A stretch of DNA of 24,954 nucleotides from a virus. Under the pieces are notes generated by a model. It did not search any database. It was not told the origin of the DNA and was given only the letters and a program-made list of their open reading frames with translations. Positions 14,428 through 22,407 of this stretch are shown here, one piece after another. The stretch spans positions 1 to 24,954 of IMG/VR virus record IMGVR_UViG_3300033148_001875; one strand, given 5' to 3'. Every line of letters starts with the position of its first letter. Within the stretch, counting starts at the first letter, position 1. A program made the position numbers and the translations under genes.

Positions 14428-15523
14428 TGTAGAGCACCTCCGTGCATGGCTCGATACCGTCGTAGATGTTCTTCAGCCGCGCTACCACCGCCGGAACCGA
14501 ATGCACGTCCTCGATGTACTTGCGGCCCTTCTCTGCCCAGTGCTGGCGCAGTTCAGGGTCGTTGCGCAGATCCCGCACCCACTTCCCGGCGGTGTCGCGA
14601 GTGACGTAGATCCACGGCAGGTCCTCCGGGCGCTCCACTGCCAGCGCCTGCATCTGGTACTGCAGCTCCTCCTCCGTGCAGCTACAGAGGGCCGGTATCC
14701 CCATCGCCATAGCCTCATACGTTGCCACGCCCGGCCCGTAGAGCAGCGTCGCGAAGTAGATGTCGCATTGCGACAGCAGCCACAGGGACTGCCGCTTCTG
14801 GACGCCATGCCACGGCACGAAGCCGATCGTATCGTCCTTGCACATCTGCTCGGTGACGAGCTTGGCAATGCCGAGCGAGTCCTTGTTCTCGACGACCGTG
14901 TAGCCGTGGCCCACGAGGAACTCGTTCTCGGGCTTGACCCACTGCGGGTAGTTGCCGTCGAGTTCCTCGAGATCAATCGGCGAGGGGAGCCACGTCGCCC
15001 ACGGGACGTGCATGAGCAGGTCCGGCGTGGACACGACGACCTCCCAGCCGGCGTCGCGTTCCTGCCATGCGATGGGCGGGTCCTCGCGCAGGGCGACGCC
15101 GTGGTGGTGCATGAGTACGCGCGTCTTCCCGACCATCTCCTCGCGGAGCCTGCCGAGGAACTCCCAGCTGCACCACGAGTTCAGGTGCAGGACGTCGCAG
15201 GAGCGGATGAGGTCGTCGAGCATCTTGTGCTCGCGGCCGTCCGGGTCCTTGTAGTCCACCTTCCAGAAGTGGCGTTCCTGCAGCCAGGACGGCTCGGCCG
15301 TCATGACGCCCCAGTAGGACCAGTTGGTGTGACGGAGGAAGCCGGTGGCGAGGGTGCTGCCGATCTCGCAGATGTTGCGCGAAGAGACGTTGACGCAGCA
15401 GGGCCCCTCGCGGGCCATCTCCGCTCGGAAGGTTGGGTTGCTTGGCGCGCGCGCGGGCAGGATGCGCTCAATGGTGAAGTTGCCCTGCTCGGTCGTGCCG
15501 GTGCGCAGCAGTTGTGTCGGCAT
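14414..15523 (-). CDS. GT4-type glycosyltransferase
   Basis: A 369-residue protein from ATG 15523 with GGAAAGGAG 5-6 nt upstream. The N-terminal half is the acceptor-binding Rossmann-like domain, with LHLNSWCSWEFLG (about 112-124) and VLMHHHGVAL. The C-terminal half has the GT-B donor site DIYFATLLYGPGVATYEAMAMG (about 254-275) followed by IPALCSCTEEE, the E-x7-E-type region of GT4 enzymes. These enzymes move a sugar from a nucleotide-sugar donor to a glycan, lipid or protein. This gene opens the modification module, immediately after a strong hairpin. Donor and acceptor cannot be told from the sequence. Possible targets are virion proteins, host cell-surface glycan or modified DNA bases. Confidence 0.87.
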   Translation of the reverse strand: MPTQLLRTGTTEQGNFTIERILPARAPSNPTFRAEMAREGPCCVNVSSRNICEIGSTLATGFLRHTNWSYWGVMTAEPSWLQERHFWKVDYKDPDGREHKMLDDLIRSCDVLHLNSWCSWEFLGRLREEMVGKTRVLMHHHGVALREDPPIAWQERDAGWEVVVSTPDLLMHVPWATWLPSPIDLEELDGNYPQWVKPENEFLVGHGYTVVENKDSLGIAKLVTEQMCKDDTIGFVPWHGVQKRQSLWLLSQCDIYFATLLYGPGVATYEAMAMGIPALCSCTEEELQYQMQALAVERPEDLPWIYVTRDTAGKWVRDLRNDPELRQHWAEKGRKYIEDVHSVPAVVARLKNIYDGIEPCTEVLYSGTV

Positions 15524-15551
15524 CGTTGCTCCTTTCCCGTCTGTTGGTTAT

Positions 15552-15588
15552 GTGGCGGGGGCCGCTGAGGAGGGACGGCCCCCGCCAC
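15552..15588 (-). terminator. Strong 13-bp GC hairpin between decoration and glycosyltransferase genes
   Basis: Plus-strand 52-64 (GTGGCGGGGGCCG) pairs perfectly with 15576-15588, around an 11-nt loop. On the leftward transcript no U-run follows it, so it is probably a leaky attenuator or an RNA-stabilising end behind the highly expressed capsid genes, not a full terminator. Confidence 0.6.
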
Positions 15589-15605
15589 CGGGTCCCGCCG
15601 GGGCC

Positions 15606-15992
15606 TTAGCTCGGCTGCCCCGCGCGGTAGTGCAGATGCAGGTCCGAGCTACCGAAGTTCTCGGGCTTCTCCTCCGCCACGACAACAAGCGTCCTCCCGA
15701 ACGCATTGCCGCCATTGAAGCCCACCCAGAACTTGCCCCGCGTCGCCGCCTCGGTCTGCGTCAGAACGACCTTCGCGACGCCGGGGAAGTTGGTCGTATC
15801 CAGCATCGCCAGGGCGTTGGTCGAGTCGGCTGCGGTGCCGGTCGAGACAGGCAACACCTCCGCCTTCGGACTGCCCGTGGGCGTGTTGTTCCACGGCGTC
15901 ACGTAGTCAGTCCCCGACACCAGCGGAATGAAGACCGTCCGGTCTTCGTCGTCCTGCGCTCCCTGCTGGATGTACTGCACAGGGAAGTCCAT
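15606..15992 (-). CDS. Putative capsid decoration/stabilisation protein
   Basis: A 128-residue protein from ATG 15992, with AGGAG about 10 nt upstream in a leader (AGGAGCTGACG) shared with the adaptor gene at 6361. It directly follows the major capsid gene. Strand-rich features include DRTVFIPLVSGTDYVTPWNN, LTQTEAATRGKFWVGFNGGNAF and GRTLVVVAEEKP, with no enzyme motifs. Position just after the capsid protein and before a strong hairpin is the classic place for a head decoration or cement protein. The role is inferred from position; it could also be a small head-completion protein. Confidence 0.72.
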   Translation of the reverse strand: MDFPVQYIQQGAQDDEDRTVFIPLVSGTDYVTPWNNTPTGSPKAEVLPVSTGTAADSTNALAMLDTTNFPGVAKVVLTQTEAATRGKFWVGFNGGNAFGRTLVVVAEEKPENFGSSDLHLHYRAGQPS

Positions 15993-16028
15993 AGTGCGTC
16001 AGCTCCTTTCGCTGGGTGTGCGGGTACT

Positions 16029-17183
16029 CTACGCGTCCGCGCCGGGCAGCCTCACGGTGCCCAGGGCGAAGTCGCCAACCGCCATCGTCGGGTCGATGTT
16101 GACCATGCGGAACTGCGCCCTCCGCGACGTGCAGGCCGTGTCACCCCAGATGAAGTACTGGTTGTGTACGCAGTCGTAGTCGAGGATTTCGTGGCGCCAG
16201 CCGTCCTCGTGCCACTGGAACGAGCCGTTGCGGTTGTAGATGAACTTGAAGTGGTTGAAGTTGATCCCGTAGGCGTCGTGACCCTTCGCGGCCTTGACGG
16301 TCGTCTGACTGGGCACGAACGCCTCTCCGTAGCAGTCGCGGTCGCGCACGATCGGCACGTCCAGCACCCAGAGGGCCGAGAAGCCCCATCGGATGATGTC
16401 CGTGTCCTTGTAGGCGGCGCGCTGCTGGGCGTAGTCCTGGGCGGGCACCTGAGCCTTCAGGGCCTGCCATGTGTCCTCGGAGACGACGATGAGGTCGGGC
16501 TTCTCATCGCAGGTGCCCTCGGTCTGCTCCACGATGTACTCGAAGTTCTGCATCGAGGGTGCGACCGCTTCGATGGCGCTGTCCACGGTGTCGCCGTACA
16601 TGCAGTGGGCTTCCCACGTCTCCTGGTTCGAGACGGTCGGGTCCACCCCGCCGTAGGTGTTCGCGTACCACATGCACTGATCCAGCGTCCTCATGCCGCT
16701 GACGCTGGTCACTGAGTCCACGGCCTGGCCGGTCCCGATGTCGCCGGTGCCGTCGCTGCCGCGCGTCTGGAACAGGTCGGAGGACATGTCCTTGCGCACC
16801 GACTTGATGGCGTTGTTCATGTAGGTCTTGTGGAGATCCACAAGGCCCTGTCCAGAGGTCTGCTTCTTGATGTCCTGGGTCGGGATCTGGACGTGGAGCA
16901 GATATTCCCCCGTCTCGTAGTCGGCGGTCGAGGCGATCTCGGGCGACCAGACGGCACCGAGGGCGAGGTTGGTCTTGCGCGTGTAGCGCCGCCCCGACTG
17001 CGTGCGAAGCTCGATGGCGGGCTGCCACGAGACGCCGCCGACGGGCTTCATGTGCTTGCGCATCTTCGCCCAGACCGGCTTCGCGATGAAGATATTGTCC
17101 ACGAGGTCGCGCGGACGCATGGCCCGCGTCAGGGCGTAGAACGTCGCCTTGGCGTTCGCGATGGAAAGCTGCTGTTCAGCCAT
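16029..17183 (-). CDS. Major capsid protein (HK97-fold type)
   Basis: A 384-residue protein from ATG 17183 with GGAGGT about 8 nt upstream, itself inside a small hairpin. It follows the scaffold gene. The N-terminus resembles an N-arm (ANAKATFYALTRAMRPRDLVDNIF). The body contains alternating helices and strands: YETGEYLLHVQIPTQDIKK (about 89-107), a helix around RKDMSSDLFQT, then DLIVVSEDTWQALKAQV, WVLDVPIVRDRDCYGEAF, KFIYNRNGSFQWHEDGWRHE and C-terminal RRAQFRMVNIDP. Length, gene order and the late P-domain-like segment match capsid proteins of large short-tailed phages. It forms the icosahedral shell around scaffold and portal. The identification rests on context and sequence pattern. Confidence 0.87.
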   Translation of the reverse strand: MAEQQLSIANAKATFYALTRAMRPRDLVDNIFIAKPVWAKMRKHMKPVGGVSWQPAIELRTQSGRRYTRKTNLALGAVWSPEIASTADYETGEYLLHVQIPTQDIKKQTSGQGLVDLHKTYMNNAIKSVRKDMSSDLFQTRGSDGTGDIGTGQAVDSVTSVSGMRTLDQCMWYANTYGGVDPTVSNQETWEAHCMYGDTVDSAIEAVAPSMQNFEYIVEQTEGTCDEKPDLIVVSEDTWQALKAQVPAQDYAQQRAAYKDTDIIRWGFSALWVLDVPIVRDRDCYGEAFVPSQTTVKAAKGHDAYGINFNHFKFIYNRNGSFQWHEDGWRHEILDYDCVHNQYFIWGDTACTSRRAQFRMVNIDPTMAVGDFALGTVRLPGADA

Positions 17184-17187
17184 TCTT

Positions 17188-17212
17188 CTCTACCTCCAGT
17201 AACGGAGGAGAG
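17188..17212 (-). promoter_or_regulatory. Hairpin covering the capsid gene ribosome site
   Basis: In the leftward mRNA, CTCT-CCTCC pairs with GGAGG-(U)-AGAG with one bulged base and a 6-nt loop. The GGAGG is the ribosome site of the major capsid gene, so folding would hide it. This could tune capsid translation, but purine/pyrimidine bias around ribosome sites makes such pairing easy by chance. Confidence 0.4.
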
Positions 17213-17218
17213 AGCGGC

Positions 17219-18337
17219 CTACGGTGCAGGCACGGAATCGAGCAACGTCCCTGCAGCAACTTGCCGACTGGCCCACTCGTACACTTCGTCGAAGCCGCGT
17301 GGGATGTCGGCCCCGCTGGCCCCCTCGTGTCCTGTTGGGGGCGTGGCAGGGGTCAGTTGGGACGCAGCGGCCTGCTGCTGGCGGGCGTGGTTCTTGCCTG
17401 CCTGCGTGGCCTGTGCGTCAGCCTCAGCGTAGAGCGCGTTGTAGGCGGTGCGGATGGGCTTGGGCTCATTGAGGAGCGACGGGTGCCGCTCCAGGTAGGC
17501 GTTGAGCGCCTGCATCCGCTCGGGTGTGGCGACCTGCGGCTTCTCCTCGATCAGGCTGTCAAGTTCGGACTTGAGGTTCTGAGCGAGGGCCTGCCGCTGG
17601 CGCTCCTCGAACTGGTGCGCCGTCTCATCGACGCGCTGCTGGAGGGGCTGTACTTCCTGTCGGGCGGCGTCCTCGGCGGCGCGGCGGGCAGCGTATGTGG
17701 CGAACTCGACGAAGTTGGGCTCTCTGCCGAGCTGCTCGTTGAGCTGCTGGTAGAACTGCATACCGTTGCCCTGCATCCACGCGAGGGCGCCATCCTGCCC
17801 CTGCTGCTGTGGCTGCTGCTGCTGCGATCCCTGCTGCTGCACTCCGGACTGCTGGTCGTGAAGCTGCGCCTCGCGCGCGGCCAGTGCGGCCTCGCGGGCG
17901 TCCAGCGCATCCTCACGCCGGGCCGTCTCCTCCGTCTTTTGTGAGTAGTCGTCCTGTCGCATCAGGTAGCGGTCGAAGACCTCGGGGTTCTCGGTCGCCC
18001 ACTGCACCTTCTGCTCGGTCGTCATGGAGGCGAGGTCCAGCTTGTCCGGGTGCTGCCCCTCCCACGGCTTCGGAGACGTGTCGGAGGCCGGCTCCGGTGT
18101 CTGCGGGTCCGCGGTGGTATCAGCGCCGGGTGCGTCCTGCCCTCCTGCGTCAGTTGTGCCCTCTGCGGGCGGCTGTCCGTCGTGACCTGTCGGTGAATCG
18201 AACTCCAGCGGGTCCATACCGTCCGGGACATGCAGGCTACCATCGACTGCTATGCCCTCCGGCATGTTGCCCGGCCCGAGGTCGATGTCCGGTGTCTCAA
18301 CGGGTCCGCCCTCCGGGGCGAAATCTTCTCGTCGCAT
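17219..18337 (-). CDS. Scaffolding protein
   Basis: A 372-residue protein from ATG 18337 with GAGGAG about 6 nt upstream. The N-terminal ~95 residues are acidic, Gly/Pro/Thr-rich and probably disordered. A coiled-coil core follows, with heptads EETARREDALDAREAALAA and REAQLHDQQSG (about 135-165), a Gln-rich stretch, and helices ATYAARRAAEDAARQEV, QRVDETAHQFEERQ and NLKSELDSLIEEKP. The end is again Ala/Gln/Pro-rich. The place between portal and capsid genes, the acidity and the helical content are what phage scaffolds show; they guide capsid assembly and leave before packaging. No protease motif is visible, so removal may rely on exit and not cleavage. Confidence 0.85.
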   Translation of the reverse strand: MRREDFAPEGGPVETPDIDLGPGNMPEGIAVDGSLHVPDGMDPLEFDSPTGHDGQPPAEGTTDAGGQDAPGADTTADPQTPEPASDTSPKPWEGQHPDKLDLASMTTEQKVQWATENPEVFDRYLMRQDDYSQKTEETARREDALDAREAALAAREAQLHDQQSGVQQQGSQQQQPQQQGQDGALAWMQGNGMQFYQQLNEQLGREPNFVEFATYAARRAAEDAARQEVQPLQQRVDETAHQFEERQRQALAQNLKSELDSLIEEKPQVATPERMQALNAYLERHPSLLNEPKPIRTAYNALYAEADAQATQAGKNHARQQQAAASQLTPATPPTGHEGASGADIPRGFDEVYEWASRQVAAGTLLDSVPAP

Positions 18338-18349
18338 GATCTACTCCTC

Positions 18350-20311
18350 TCAGGCTGTTGGTTGCGCCTGCGGCTGCATCTGGCCCGCCTGCTGCGCCAG
18401 TGCCAGATACTGCATGACCAGCGCATACACGTCCTGACCGAGTTCCTGCACCGTCTGCATGAACTCGGCAATCAAGCCCTGATCGCTCATCGTCCCCGCC
18501 ATCAGCGACTGCAGGAACGTGAACATCTCCGGCGGGAGCAGCTCCTGAAGCTGCTGCGCAATCACCTGCATCTGCTGCTGCGCCGCCGCCTGCGTCTGCA
18601 TCTGCTGCTGCATCTGCATGGCCTGCTGCTCACCCGCGGCCTCGGCCTGCAGGACCTGCTCCTTGCGCTCCTTGATCTTGTCGCGACCCGGGAACTGCAC
18701 CGCGTCCAGCGTCGCCTCGTCGTCCACCACGGTCATCTGCACCGCCGACGACGGGATCTGCTTGAGCTGTATCGCCATCTCCGCCCGCGCCGAGGCCGAC
18801 ATGGGGATGTCGCCGCCCGGCTGCGTGACTACCACGTAGCGGCGCGGTTCCGTGTTCATCTCGGGCAGTGTCTCCCCACCCTCCTCGATGAAGTTGCCGG
18901 TGGGCTCCTCGCGCGAGAAGTCGTCGGCGCCGATCTCCACCAGGCTGCCGCCCGCCTCCTCCACAATCGCCAGCTGCCGGTCGTCCGAGTAGTGCTTCTG
19001 CATCAATTCGAGGACGCGCTGGCCCAGCTGACCCTTCGCATGGGCCCAGTTGGCCGCGGGGCCCGTCATCCGCTGCTGCGCCGCCTCGTGCAGCACCTGC
19101 AGGGCAATGCCGGTGTTGACGCCGGTGGGGCGCAGACCTCTGGTGACCTCGACGCTGCCGCTGATGTTGTCGAGGTCGGCCTTGGAGTTCTGAATGTGCG
19201 CGAAGACATCGGAAGGCAGCGGCGGCGGCCAGTGCGCTGTGACCTCGCTCCCCTCCTCACGGAGGTTCATCGACCCCGGCGTCGTGTCCCAGGCTTCCTT
19301 GAGCATCGACGACGTGGTATCCCAGATGGGGTTGACCGCCAGCAGGTGCCAGATGTTGACCTTCGTGTTGCCGGTGTTGATGCGGTTCTGCGGGTCGATC
19401 AGCTCCTGCACGAGGCCCACGGGCCAGAAGTTGTCATCGCGCGTCTCGAACTCGTAGAAGTGCAGCGGGTAGCGGTGCGGCAGCACCTCGCTCTTCGGGA
19501 CGGGGCTCGGGCCATCGTGCAGCGTCTGTTCGCCGGAGTAGATCATCAGCCGCGCGCCGAAGTCGTAGTAGACCTCCCACACGACGATGCACTCGGCCGC
19601 CTTCGTCTCGTTGATCTCCTCGTCGCCGAGGAACTCGTCCGTCTCCCCCGCCGTGGTGAGCACCTTCGCCAGGTCCAGCTTCGGCCACATCTTCAGTGCC
19701 CGCTCGATGCCGTAGAGGTTGCGGATGGCAACGTAGGAGCACTCCTCCAGCTTCAGCGCCGTGGGGTCCGGGAAGATGTTCTCGGGCCGGACCGAGCTGA
19801 CGACGACCTCGCCGCGCCCGCCGCCGTAGTGCTTGTTCCACCACGGCTTCAAGACACCGAGGCCGACCTGCAGGGCATTCGAGATGACCATCTTCTCCTC
19901 CGCCTCGTAGCTCACGAACTGGCGCCAGGCGCGGAGGTAGGTGGTCACGCGATCGGCGGCCCCGTCGGCCTCCCCGGAGCCGAGTTCGACGACGTACCAG
20001 GCGGGGAGGGCGCCGACGATGGTGGAGACGAAGGTACTGCAGGCGGTCTTGGTGTGGTTGGTGACGCTCCAGGTCGATTGCAGGTGGGTGGGTAAGTCGG
20101 GGGCCACTTTGTCCCAGTTCTGGCCGGGGCCGGCGTAGAAGTCGCGCAGGTTGGTCCAGGAGACGGAGCTGTCGTGGCCTGCAGCGTGGTGGTGCTCGGC
20201 TTCGCGCTGTGCTTCTTTGACGAGGTCATGGAGGCGGGTCCGCTTCTCGTCGTCCGAGAGCGGTCCTTCCTGCTGGTCAGTGGCCGTCAGCCGCCGGTCG
20301 ATGAGTTCCAA
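18350..20311 (-). CDS. Portal protein
   Basis: A 653-residue protein. The start is TTG 20311 with GAGAGGAGG 8-9 nt upstream; no nearby in-frame ATG has comparable support. The long N-terminal helical region is followed by portal-like patterns: WSVTNHTKTACSTFVSTIVGALPAWYV, RVTTYLRAWRQF, VGLGVLKPWWNKH, VVVSSVRPENIFPDPTALKLEECSYV (crown/wing region) and YYDFGARLMIYSGEQTLH. The stem segment DNFWPVGLVQELIDPQNRINTGNTKVN is a conserved portal signature. The C-terminus is a Gln/Met-rich coiled coil from about residue 560, likely the barrel. Portals form the dodecameric DNA channel at one vertex and bind the terminase and adaptor. It sits after the tRNA-bearing gap and before the scaffold. Confidence 0.9.
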   Translation of the reverse strand: MELIDRRLTATDQQEGPLSDDEKRTRLHDLVKEAQREAEHHHAAGHDSSVSWTNLRDFYAGPGQNWDKVAPDLPTHLQSTWSVTNHTKTACSTFVSTIVGALPAWYVVELGSGEADGAADRVTTYLRAWRQFVSYEAEEKMVISNALQVGLGVLKPWWNKHYGGGRGEVVVSSVRPENIFPDPTALKLEECSYVAIRNLYGIERALKMWPKLDLAKVLTTAGETDEFLGDEEINETKAAECIVVWEVYYDFGARLMIYSGEQTLHDGPSPVPKSEVLPHRYPLHFYEFETRDDNFWPVGLVQELIDPQNRINTGNTKVNIWHLLAVNPIWDTTSSMLKEAWDTTPGSMNLREEGSEVTAHWPPPLPSDVFAHIQNSKADLDNISGSVEVTRGLRPTGVNTGIALQVLHEAAQQRMTGPAANWAHAKGQLGQRVLELMQKHYSDDRQLAIVEEAGGSLVEIGADDFSREEPTGNFIEEGGETLPEMNTEPRRYVVVTQPGGDIPMSASARAEMAIQLKQIPSSAVQMTVVDDEATLDAVQFPGRDKIKERKEQVLQAEAAGEQQAMQMQQQMQTQAAAQQQMQVIAQQLQELLPPEMFTFLQSLMAGTMSDQGLIAEFMQTVQELGQDVYALVMQYLALAQQAGQMQPQAQPTA

Positions 20312-20338
20312 CGCTGCCGCCTCCTCTCTGTTTCGGTC

Positions 20339-20408
20339 CTCCGCTCCCCGGCCTCGAACCGGGCATCCACCGCGGGTAGCGATGTCGGCCGCCTGGGCCC
20401 CGAGCGGA
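20339..20408 (-). tRNA. tRNA-like cloverleaf, degenerate (anticodon would be ACC)
   Basis: Reading the minus strand from 20408, a perfect 7-bp acceptor (TCCGCTC/GAGCGGA) closes a cloverleaf. It has a short D arm (GGC/GCC), a 5-bp anticodon stem CATCG/CGGTG with loop CTACCCG, and a perfect T arm CCCGG-TTCGAGG-CCGGG. Oddities are G at position 8, a 7-nt D loop, two bases between D and anticodon stems, C at 37 and no encoded CCA. The anticodon ACC (Gly) is not usual in bacteria. It may be a decayed tRNA or a tRNA-mimicking RNA. It lies 34 nt downstream of the CAU tRNA. Confidence 0.45.
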
Positions 20409-20442
20409 GGAACCAGTTACCGGGCGTCCCCGGAAAGTTGTC

Positions 20443-20518
20443 TGGGAGCGGGGGCGGGACTCGAACCCGCGGATCAGGCGGTATGAGCGCCCTGCCTTAG
20501 CCGCTTGGCTACCCCGCG
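20443..20518 (-). tRNA. tRNA with anticodon CAU (Met, or Ile2 if modified)
   Basis: A 76-nt cloverleaf on the minus strand: acceptor CGCGGGG/CCCCGCT (last pair C1-U72 mismatched), D arm GCC-AAGCGGCTAA-GGC, anticodon arm GGGCG-CTCATAC-CGCCT, 5-nt variable loop, T arm GCGGG-TTCGAGT-CCCGC, and encoded CCA after C73. The acceptor strand 5' half equals that of E. coli initiator tRNA. However, there is no G-C triplet in the anticodon stem and the D stem has C11-G24, both pointing to an elongator. The CAU could also read AUA if position 34 is lysidine. It lies in the same orientation as the phage operon, between large terminase and portal, and may be processed from that transcript. Confidence 0.88.
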
Positions 20519-20670
20519 ACATTGCTGTGGCTATCGCGACCGTACTCGAAGCACGTCCTGTGGTTCACATTGCCATCCCTCTCGGAGACCTTTCAGGGGC
20601 CCCCTGTCTTCACCTCAGCGCCACCGCAGCCTATTGGTGCGAGAGTGGTGATGACCATTCTGCGTGAAGC

Positions 20671-20697
20671 AGTATCACAGATTGGCTGCGTTGTCAA
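20671..20697 (-). promoter_or_regulatory. Candidate promoter upstream of tRNA/portal
   Basis: On the minus strand a perfect TTGACA (20697-20692) is followed 15 bp later by GATACT with an upstream TG (extended -10 form). Spacing is 2 bp shorter than ideal. It lies in the 212-nt gap after large terminase and would fire into the tRNAs and the head genes. Confidence 0.45.
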
Positions 20698-20730
20698 GCG
20701 TTTCGGCAGATTGTTGCCCGAAGCTACCCC

Positions 20731-22407
20731 TCACCAGTAGCCTCCTGTGCTCTCTTTGTCATCGGCGCCAGCTGCGTGCGCCGCGATCCGCTCGTTCACA
20801 CGGTCCGCCATCGTCGGCATCGTCTTCGGGCCGTCCTCCGCCGTCGCCTGACCCGGCAGCGGCCCGCGATACCCGAACTCCAGCGCCAGACGCACCGCAT
20901 AGCTCACCGCGTCCAGCAGATCCTTGTACTCCGACGCCGGGAACGTCATCAGCTGCTCCTCGTACCGCTGCCCCCGCAGCGCCTCGTCGTGCCACACCAC
21001 CTTCGCCTGATACGGATACTGCAGCGCCTCGATGATGTGCTCGTCCTTGCTCGCCCGCGGATGCGTCTGCTTCTCCAGCGGGAAAAAGACGCCCCGCTCC
21101 CGCTGCTGCCGCTTCGCCAGCGAGATGAATGTGGCGCCCACCCCCGCGTAGCTCTCCACGCCGACCTTCGCGGGCTTGTAGCGCCCGTAGAGCTCGAACA
21201 TATCGTCGAGGCAGTCGGTCACGGAGTTGTAGTGGTCGCGCGTCTCAAGCACCTGAATGTCGCCGTTGTGGGCGTAGCCGATCACGGCTATGGCGGGGCG
21301 GGAGTGTTCGGCGCCGTCCTCGCCGGAGGCGGGGTCCACGGACATGTAGCGGGTGAAGTAGCGCAGGTCGGGCCGCTGGCGCCACTGCAGCCACTCCTCC
21401 TCGAAGCTCTCGCCCTCGGTGTGGGACGTGTCGAGCATGAACTGCGCCCGGAAGGTGAACGGGTGCTTCCGGTAGCCGTGCTTGACGCGCTCGAACTTCT
21501 CGTCGTCCCACTGGTGCTTGTGGGGGCACGTCTCATCGGCCGGGTAGGCGTACTCGCCGGTGTCGTGGACGATGATCTTGCCGCTGTCCTCCACGTCGGC
21601 GTAGCCCCGCACGGGCGTGACGTAGAGGTCGAGGTTGTGCGGGTACATGACCGAGATGAAGTGGTGCGTGGCGTCGTAGTTGGCCCAGAGCGTCGCAACC
21701 CACGTCAGGAGGTTCGTGGCCTCGATGGTCGGCTGGCTGGCGTCGATGTAGGCCTTGAGGCGATCCTGCTCGTCCCGGGAGGTGTAGTTCTTGTCGTTCA
21801 CGAGGTCATCGAAGAGCAGGTGCCACGGGTGGCGACCTGCCTGTGCCTGGCGGGTGGTGCGGAACTCGCCCGCAGGCCCGTCGTCGGTGCGCCCCACGGT
21901 GGACCAGATGCGGTCGGCTTTCTGCTCGGGATCAACGCAGCACTCCGGGAAGAGGGCCTTGATCTGGGGCCGCTTGAGGCCCTTTTTGATGTCGCGCATT
22001 CGGGAGAGGCCCAGCGGCTCGTCGTCGGTGACGAGGACGAAGGCGTACCGCTCGGGGTCGTTCATGAGGTTCCAGACCGGGTGTGCAATGGTGCCGATGG
22101 TGGACTTGAAGTAGCCGCGGTACTTGAGGTGCATCTGCGGCTTGTCGAGGGCTTCGAGCTGGCGGCACATCTGGCCGTGGGTGCCTGTTGGGAGGGAGAG
22201 TTCGTGGTAGCCGAGCGCGAAGACGCAGGTGAAGTGCAGGGAGCCCTGGCAGAGGCCGCGGAAGACGCCGACCTCGGTGGGGGTGAGCGTCTCGGGGGCT
22301 TCAACCAGTCGCCGGAGATCCAGCCCCGGCAGCGAGGTCGCGAGCAGCCCGCTCCAGTGCTGGATCTGGTAGTCGATCGGCGTCAGGGTCGTTGTGGCCG
22401 TCGTCAC
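20731..22407 (-). CDS. terL: Terminase large subunit (packaging ATPase-nuclease)
   Basis: A 558-residue protein. The start is GTG 22407 with AGGGGG about 7 nt upstream, inside the end of the preceding gene (107-bp overlap). The ATPase site is a deviant Walker A, KYRGYFKST at 95-103 (usual form PRGxGKS/T), and a Walker B-like HLLFDDLVND at 196-205. The nuclease domain has RNase H-like acidic residues: D358 in YMSVDPASGED, E418 in KVGVESYAG, and D499 in KDLLDAVSYA. It pumps DNA into the procapsid through the portal and cuts concatemers. It leads the morphogenesis block, with the small genes upstream as possible partners. Identification is confident; the packaging type (pac or cos) cannot be told. 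Confidence 0.93.
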   Translation of the reverse strand: MTTATTTLTPIDYQIQHWSGLLATSLPGLDLRRLVEAPETLTPTEVGVFRGLCQGSLHFTCVFALGYHELSLPTGTHGQMCRQLEALDKPQMHLKYRGYFKSTIGTIAHPVWNLMNDPERYAFVLVTDDEPLGLSRMRDIKKGLKRPQIKALFPECCVDPEQKADRIWSTVGRTDDGPAGEFRTTRQAQAGRHPWHLLFDDLVNDKNYTSRDEQDRLKAYIDASQPTIEATNLLTWVATLWANYDATHHFISVMYPHNLDLYVTPVRGYADVEDSGKIIVHDTGEYAYPADETCPHKHQWDDEKFERVKHGYRKHPFTFRAQFMLDTSHTEGESFEEEWLQWRQRPDLRYFTRYMSVDPASGEDGAEHSRPAIAVIGYAHNGDIQVLETRDHYNSVTDCLDDMFELYGRYKPAKVGVESYAGVGATFISLAKRQQRERGVFFPLEKQTHPRASKDEHIIEALQYPYQAKVVWHDEALRGQRYEEQLMTFPASEYKDLLDAVSYAVRLALEFGYRGPLPGQATAEDGPKTMPTMADRVNERIAAHAAGADDKESTGGYW

